A stretch of 64,000 nt of DNA from Pseudomonas sp. GGS8 (GTDB lineage: Bacteria; Pseudomonadota; Gammaproteobacteria; Pseudomonadales; Pseudomonadaceae). Positions 60,732-64,000 of the stretch are shown here, piece after piece. A program made the position numbers and the translations under genes. Numbering within the stretch: position 1 is the stretch's first letter; each line of letters opens with the position of its first letter. Location of the stretch: assembly GCF_024168645.1 (NCBI RefSeq), contig NZ_JALJWF010000001.1, positions 4,343,501-4,407,500 on the forward strand, written 5' to 3'. Below the pieces are notes generated by a model. It was given only the letters and a program-made list of their open reading frames with translations. It was not told where the DNA came from and ran no database searches.

Positions 60732-61437
60732 AAGCTGCCCTAAGTTTTATTGGAACTTGAGCCACGCTAGCGTTATTTGAGTTTAGTAAAGGCCGGGATA
60801 GTCAACGTGAGCGCTGATGTTCACTTCATGTGAGAGGTACGTCGCCTGGAAACCCGGAAGCTGCCGGATTATTAGCATCAAAGGTGAGCATTTTAAAGCG
60901 TTATATGTGGTTTTTTTTATTTAATTAAAAAGTTTGAAACTTTTATATTTGCGCTCGGTCACTTATGGTTTTTAATTATTTTAAGATGTTTTTATTTGAA
61001 TCTTGTTTTGATTTTATATTATTGATTTATATAGTTATTTTATATTTTTACTCCGTTCGTCGGTGCGTATGAATTATTCATTGATTGTCAGGGTCGCGTG
61101 GGTGCTGTTAAGTGTCTGTCTCTCTGGAGAATGGTGGTTGTGGCGGTCACTTAAATGACGCCTGAATATTGTCGTGATGCAGTAGGGTAATAAGTTTCTG
61201 TGAAATGGTAAATGACGTATTAATAGGAAGCGGATGTTTGTTAGTGGAGGAAAGCATTCACCAGGGGCCGCAAACACTTTCACGTAGTGGGCAAGCTACA
61301 GGTGCCCGGAGGCAAACCGGAGCGGTCAGGGACTTACTTGATTACCCTGACCTCGCCCTGAAAGGCTGCTACAGATCGCATTACAACGTAACTGACGGGC
61401 ATTGCCTGTTCAGGGGGGCACGGAGCTTGGATTAGCC
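60732..61437. promoter_or_regulatory. AT-rich regulatory region before the Nfr-like operon
   Basis: 706 bases without a credible gene. 60890-61075 is about three-quarters A+T with long T and A runs, unlike anything else in the window. That is the kind of tract bound by the Pseudomonas silencers MvaT and MvaU. At 61324-61352, GGTCAGGG/CCCTGACC arms make a hairpin without a T-run. The operon promoter should lie in 60750-60900; no consensus box stands out. Confidence 0.5.
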
Positions 61438-62502
61438 TCAAAGGTGATCCGCATCAATCACAGCCTTGGCGAACGCCTGCGGATCTTCCTGCGGCAGGTT
61501 GTGGCCGATGCCGCCGCTGATCAGCCGGAACTCATATTTACCGGTGAAGCGCTTGGTGTAATCCTCGGGGGCAGGGTGCGGTGCGCCGTTGGCATCGCCC
61601 TCAAGGGTGATGGTCGGCACGCTGATGGAAGGCGCCGTGGCCAGTTTCTGCTCGAGCGCCTCGTATCGGGTCTCGCCTTGAACCAGGCCCAGGCGCCAGC
61701 GGTAGTTGAACACGGTGATGTCGACATGGTCGGGGTTGGCCAGCGCCTTGGCGCTGCGGTCGAAAGTGGCGTCATCGAACGCCCATTTCGGCGAAGCCAG
61801 TTGCCATATCAGCTTGGCAAAGTCGTGGGTGTTTTTCTCGTACCCGGCGCGACCGCGGTCGGTGGCGAAGTAAAACTGATACCACCACTGCAATTCAGCC
61901 TTGGGTGGCAACGGGTTCTTGCCAGCCGCCTGATTGCCGATCAGATACCCGCTGACCGAGACCAGCGCCTTGACCCGCTCCGGCCACAGCGCCGAGACGA
62001 TGTCGGCCGAGCGCGCGCCCCAATCATAACCACCGAGCACGGCTTGTTTGATCTTCAGCGCATCCATGAAGTCGATGACGTCACTGGCCAGCGCAGCCGG
62101 TTGGCCATTGCGAACGGTCTTATCGGACAGAAAATGCGTATCGCCATAACCACGCGCATACGGCATCAGCACTCGATAGCCCTTTGCGGCAAGCAACGGG
62201 GCGACCTCGTCATAGCTGTGAATGTCGTACGGCCAGCCGTGCAGAAGAATCACCACCGGCCCGTCAGCCGGGCCTGTTTCGGCGTATGCCACGTCCAACA
62301 GGCCGGCATTGACATGCTTGAGCGGGCCGAACGGGGAGGGTGTTGCATGAGTGGCGTCAGCATTGATCGCGGTTGGCTGCGCGGCTGCGGTCGTTTGTGC
62401 GTGGGCCGCACCGAGAACGCCGAACAGGGTAAACGCGAGGATCGACGAGCCGACCAGGCGGTGGCGGGTTTTGCCGGTTTTGTTCTGCAGTGCCATCTTC
62501 AT
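61438..62502 (-). CDS. Alpha/beta hydrolase, epoxide-hydrolase-like, exported
   Basis: 354 residues from the ATG at 62502 (GGAGA upstream). An N-terminal signal (about 1-35, ending GAAHAQ) is followed by the hydrolase fold: VVILLHGWPYDIHSYDEVAPLLAAKGYRV (HGxP oxyanion motif), GGYDWGARSADIVSALWPERV (nucleophile Asp in GGYDWG) and a C-terminal SGGIGHNLPQEDPQAF with the catalytic His. The HGWP and GYDWG motifs are those of epoxide hydrolases and fluoroacetate dehalogenases. The signal peptide implies periplasmic action. Confidence 0.87.
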   Translation of the reverse strand: MKMALQNKTGKTRHRLVGSSILAFTLFGVLGAAHAQTTAAAQPTAINADATHATPSPFGPLKHVNAGLLDVAYAETGPADGPVVILLHGWPYDIHSYDEVAPLLAAKGYRVLMPYARGYGDTHFLSDKTVRNGQPAALASDVIDFMDALKIKQAVLGGYDWGARSADIVSALWPERVKALVSVSGYLIGNQAAGKNPLPPKAELQWWYQFYFATDRGRAGYEKNTHDFAKLIWQLASPKWAFDDATFDRSAKALANPDHVDITVFNYRWRLGLVQGETRYEALEQKLATAPSISVPTITLEGDANGAPHPAPEDYTKRFTGKYEFRLISGGIGHNLPQEDPQAFAKAVIDADHL

Positions 62503-62708
62503 GTGATGTCTCCGTTGCAAGCCGTTGGCCAGGGGCTCTGGCTGATCCCCTCGAAACCTTGCTTGCATTTGAACGCGTCGACGTATCTGGCCTGTGTCGA
62601 ATTGCAGGCCAGGTGAAAAACCATGTATCAAGAGGCTGGTCAGACACACTGTGATACATAGCAGAGAGATCTCGGTATCAAATCGCATATCTGAAAAAGG
62701 TGAGGCCA

Positions 62709-63173
62709 TTGAAATTAAAGTTCAGCCACGTCGATGTGCTCGTCAAAGACCTCGAGGGAGCGTGCAGGTATTACGCCCGTGTCCTCAGCGCCAAAATTTC
62801 AAAGACACTTGATTGGCAGCGCGACGGTTTGCATGTGCGCTATGCGATCGTCATGTTCGGAACGGAGCGCCTTATGCTGGTGCAACCGTTCACCGGAAAT
62901 CTCAAGGCTCTGATGGACGCCAACGGCGAAGGCACAATCTACCGGCACTGTTATTCCACACCGGATATCGAGGCAGCCTACGACGAATTGATCGACGCAG
63001 GCGTTCAGCCGGAAAATGAGAACGGCAAGCCGCTGTCTCGCGACAATCTCCAGTCGCCAAGTGGGACGCGCATACTCTGGTTACCAAAACGCTTCGGGCA
63101 TTTTTCTATTGAGCTGCTTGAAGAGAAAGAGCTGGAGGCATTTATCAAGGATGCATTTGCCGAGGAGAGATGA
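62709..63173 (+). CDS. VOC-family protein (glyoxalase/dioxygenase superfamily)
   Basis: 154 residues from a TTG at 62709, preferred because AGGTGAGG lies just upstream; a GTG at 62700 is possible but would place the ribosome-binding site inside the gene. KLKFSHVDVLVKDLEGACRYYARVLSAKI is the first VOC strand-helix unit, and YRHCYSTPDIEAAYDELIDAGVQPENE and GHFSIELLEE complete the second. Metal ligands may include His in FSHVDV and Glu in FSIELL. Substrate unknown. Confidence 0.78.
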   Translation: MKLKFSHVDVLVKDLEGACRYYARVLSAKISKTLDWQRDGLHVRYAIVMFGTERLMLVQPFTGNLKALMDANGEGTIYRHCYSTPDIEAAYDELIDAGVQPENENGKPLSRDNLQSPSGTRILWLPKRFGHFSIELLEEKELEAFIKDAFAEER

Positions 63174-63208
63174 GGGAAGGCACTCGGTATCACCAGGCTG
63201 CGAGTTTA

Positions 63209-63224
63209 TATAATCTCGCGAGAT
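63209..63224 (+). promoter_or_regulatory. -10 box overlapped by a palindrome
   Basis: TATAAT (63209-63214) overlaps the perfect 12-base palindrome ATCTCGCGAGAT (63213-63224), about 25 bases before the next gene. A repressor bound there would block this promoter. The -35 is weak. Confidence 0.45.
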
Positions 63225-63248
63225 CTCTTGCACACTGAGGACTCCTGA

Positions 63249-63518
63249 ATGCAGTCTGACCAGACTAGGCTACTCGCGCTTGGGCTACTTGAAATCAGGA
63301 CATTGCTTGCTGATTACCTGGGCAGTGAAGTAGATGCTCCAATGAGCGTCCGCATCGCGGCTCATATGGCGTATGCACTCCACACTGAGGCGGAGGCTGC
63401 GTACAGCAACGCTGATTTTCATCTTGGTCACGCAACCATGAAAATCGCTGCGATCGATCAGATTCTTGGTGTCACGGATGCTGCCGCGTTATTGCGCAGG
63501 TTTAACGTCAAAGCATAG
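63249..63518 (+). CDS. Small conserved hypothetical protein
   Basis: 89 residues with no signal or membrane segment. MQSDQTRLLALGLLEIRTLLADYLGSEVDAPMSVRIAAHMAYALHTEAEAAYSNADFHLGHATMKIAAIDQILGVTDAAALLRRFNVKA is mostly helical, with regular hydrophobic spacing that would suit a helical bundle or dimer. I do not recognise the family. It has its own probable promoter and palindromic operator. Confidence 0.55.
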   Translation: MQSDQTRLLALGLLEIRTLLADYLGSEVDAPMSVRIAAHMAYALHTEAEAAYSNADFHLGHATMKIAAIDQILGVTDAAALLRRFNVKA

Positions 63519-63620
63519 ATATGTTCCGGATAACGTTTATCCCGGATGTCTGCTTTTGGCCGCTGCAACCCTGAGCGGACACTCGTCAATGTCCGTCAGG
63601 GGCGAAAGTTGTTTGCTCCG
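63519..63620. other. Intergenic between convergent genes
   Basis: No gene. GAGCGGACACTCGTCAATGTCCG (63574-63596) gives a short dyad but no classical terminator. Confidence 0.25.
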
Positions 63621-64000
63621 CTATTGCAGCGGAACATACACGTCAGTTTGCCATTGATCCTGCGGCGTCTCGGGATAGACGCTCAGGTAATTGAAGAACA
63701 GCGGGTGGTCACGCAGTTCCTCTCCACTGGCAGGAAGCCAATCGCGGTAAATCGGATAGATCGTTTCACCGATGTGATCCGGTGACCCCATGTGTCGAAC
63801 CACGACGCAGCGACCGCCAGGAATGACGATCTCGCGCACACCGGACTCATTCGGCGCCACAGCCTCGTGAATCTCGCCGCAGATTGCGAAGCGGAATGCT
63901 TGTGGAGGTGTCGTATCGGGGTTGCCATAGGGAATGCCGAAGGTGCGACTCGATGCCACCGGCGACTGTCCGCTCTGCATACGCCATTCGATGAACTTGC
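63621..64000 (-). CDS. AraC-type regulator, C-terminal GyrI-like domain (partial)
   Basis: The frame runs from the right edge to the stop at 63621; its N-terminal part is outside. Visible residues KFIEWRMQSGQSPVASSRTFGIPYGNPDTTPPQAFRFAICGEIHEAVAPNESGVREIVIPGGRCVVVRHMGSPDHIGETIYPIYRDWLPASGEELRDHPLFFNYLSV are the GyrI-like effector-binding domain found at the C-terminus of AraC-family regulators (Rob/SAV-type). An ATG at 63980 exists but the family pattern continues upstream, so it is not the start. The missing part should hold the two HTH motifs. Ligand unknown. Confidence 0.85.
   Translation of the reverse strand, partial: KFIEWRMQSGQSPVASSRTFGIPYGNPDTTPPQAFRFAICGEIHEAVAPNESGVREIVIPGGRCVVVRHMGSPDHIGETIYPIYRDWLPASGEELRDHPLFFNYLSVYPETPQDQWQTDVYVPLQ

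Noticed and set aside
61324..61352. Riboswitch upstream of the final hydrolase or Nfr operon
   Set aside because: A single eight-pair hairpin without a T-run or known aptamer pattern, and downstream of neither gene's start.

Overview
The window looks like a chromosomal segment of a fluorescent pseudomonad (Pseudomonas fluorescens complex). Grounds: high-GC coding sequence, Pseudomonas-type REP palindromes (9233-9319, 23061-23098), a perfect GacA box in front of a small-RNA locus (13815-13832), and family choices typical of that group (LigD, Hcp, MhpA-type hydroxylase, an Nfr-like polysaccharide locus). No rRNA, tRNA or CRISPR array was seen.

Layout. 1-7110 (minus): Wzx/Wzy-type exopolysaccharide operon, read ugd-like > UDP-GlcA epimerase > priming transferase > CpsD-like P-loop protein > Wza-like OPX lipoprotein > GumC/Wzz-like co-polymerase > glycosyltransferase (cut by the window edge). 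A phosphoethanolamine-transferase-like gene diverges from it. 9403-13604 (plus): ABC ATPase, FtsX-type permease and AttH/CrtC-type lipoprotein. 13737-16465: a GacA-box sRNA locus (RsmX-like), then a hybrid histidine kinase bracketed by two copies of the sRNA 3' end. 16466-20486: poorly characterised secreted/unknown genes, palindromic repeats, gene debris and an orphan T6SS hcp. 20487-24019: ligD and two small conserved genes.

24205-30758 is accessory in character: cupin, YncE-like propeller, ChrB-domain protein, a broken gene, a DedA-PAP2-LssY fusion, DUF4157 peptidase, GNAT, orphan PchB-like enzyme. 30817-32816 is a LysR/aldo-keto reductase divergent pair. 32926-42029 (minus) is a complete RND tripartite pump behind a large winged-helix STAND regulator.

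42262-51016 (plus) is a meta-cleavage aromatic catabolic cluster: FAD hydroxylase, two TetR regulators with visible palindromic operators, extradiol dioxygenase, FAH-family hydrolase, acyl-CoA synthetase and a FadL-type porin. The substrate cannot be read from the sequence, but the porin and ligase suggest a hydrophobic aromatic with an acid side chain.

51577-60731 (minus) is the most striking locus: WecB epimerase, BcsB-like periplasmic protein, NfrB-like glycosyltransferase with C-terminal MshEN-type (c-di-GMP-binding) repeats, NfrA-like TPR outer-membrane protein and a YbcH-like protein. This resembles the E. coli NGR/phage-N4-receptor polysaccharide pathway with an added BcsB-like subunit. 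An AT-rich 700-bp region precedes it. The window closes with an epoxide-hydrolase-like protein, a VOC protein, a small unknown gene and the end of an AraC-type regulator. Functions are inferred from motifs and family memory; no searches were run.
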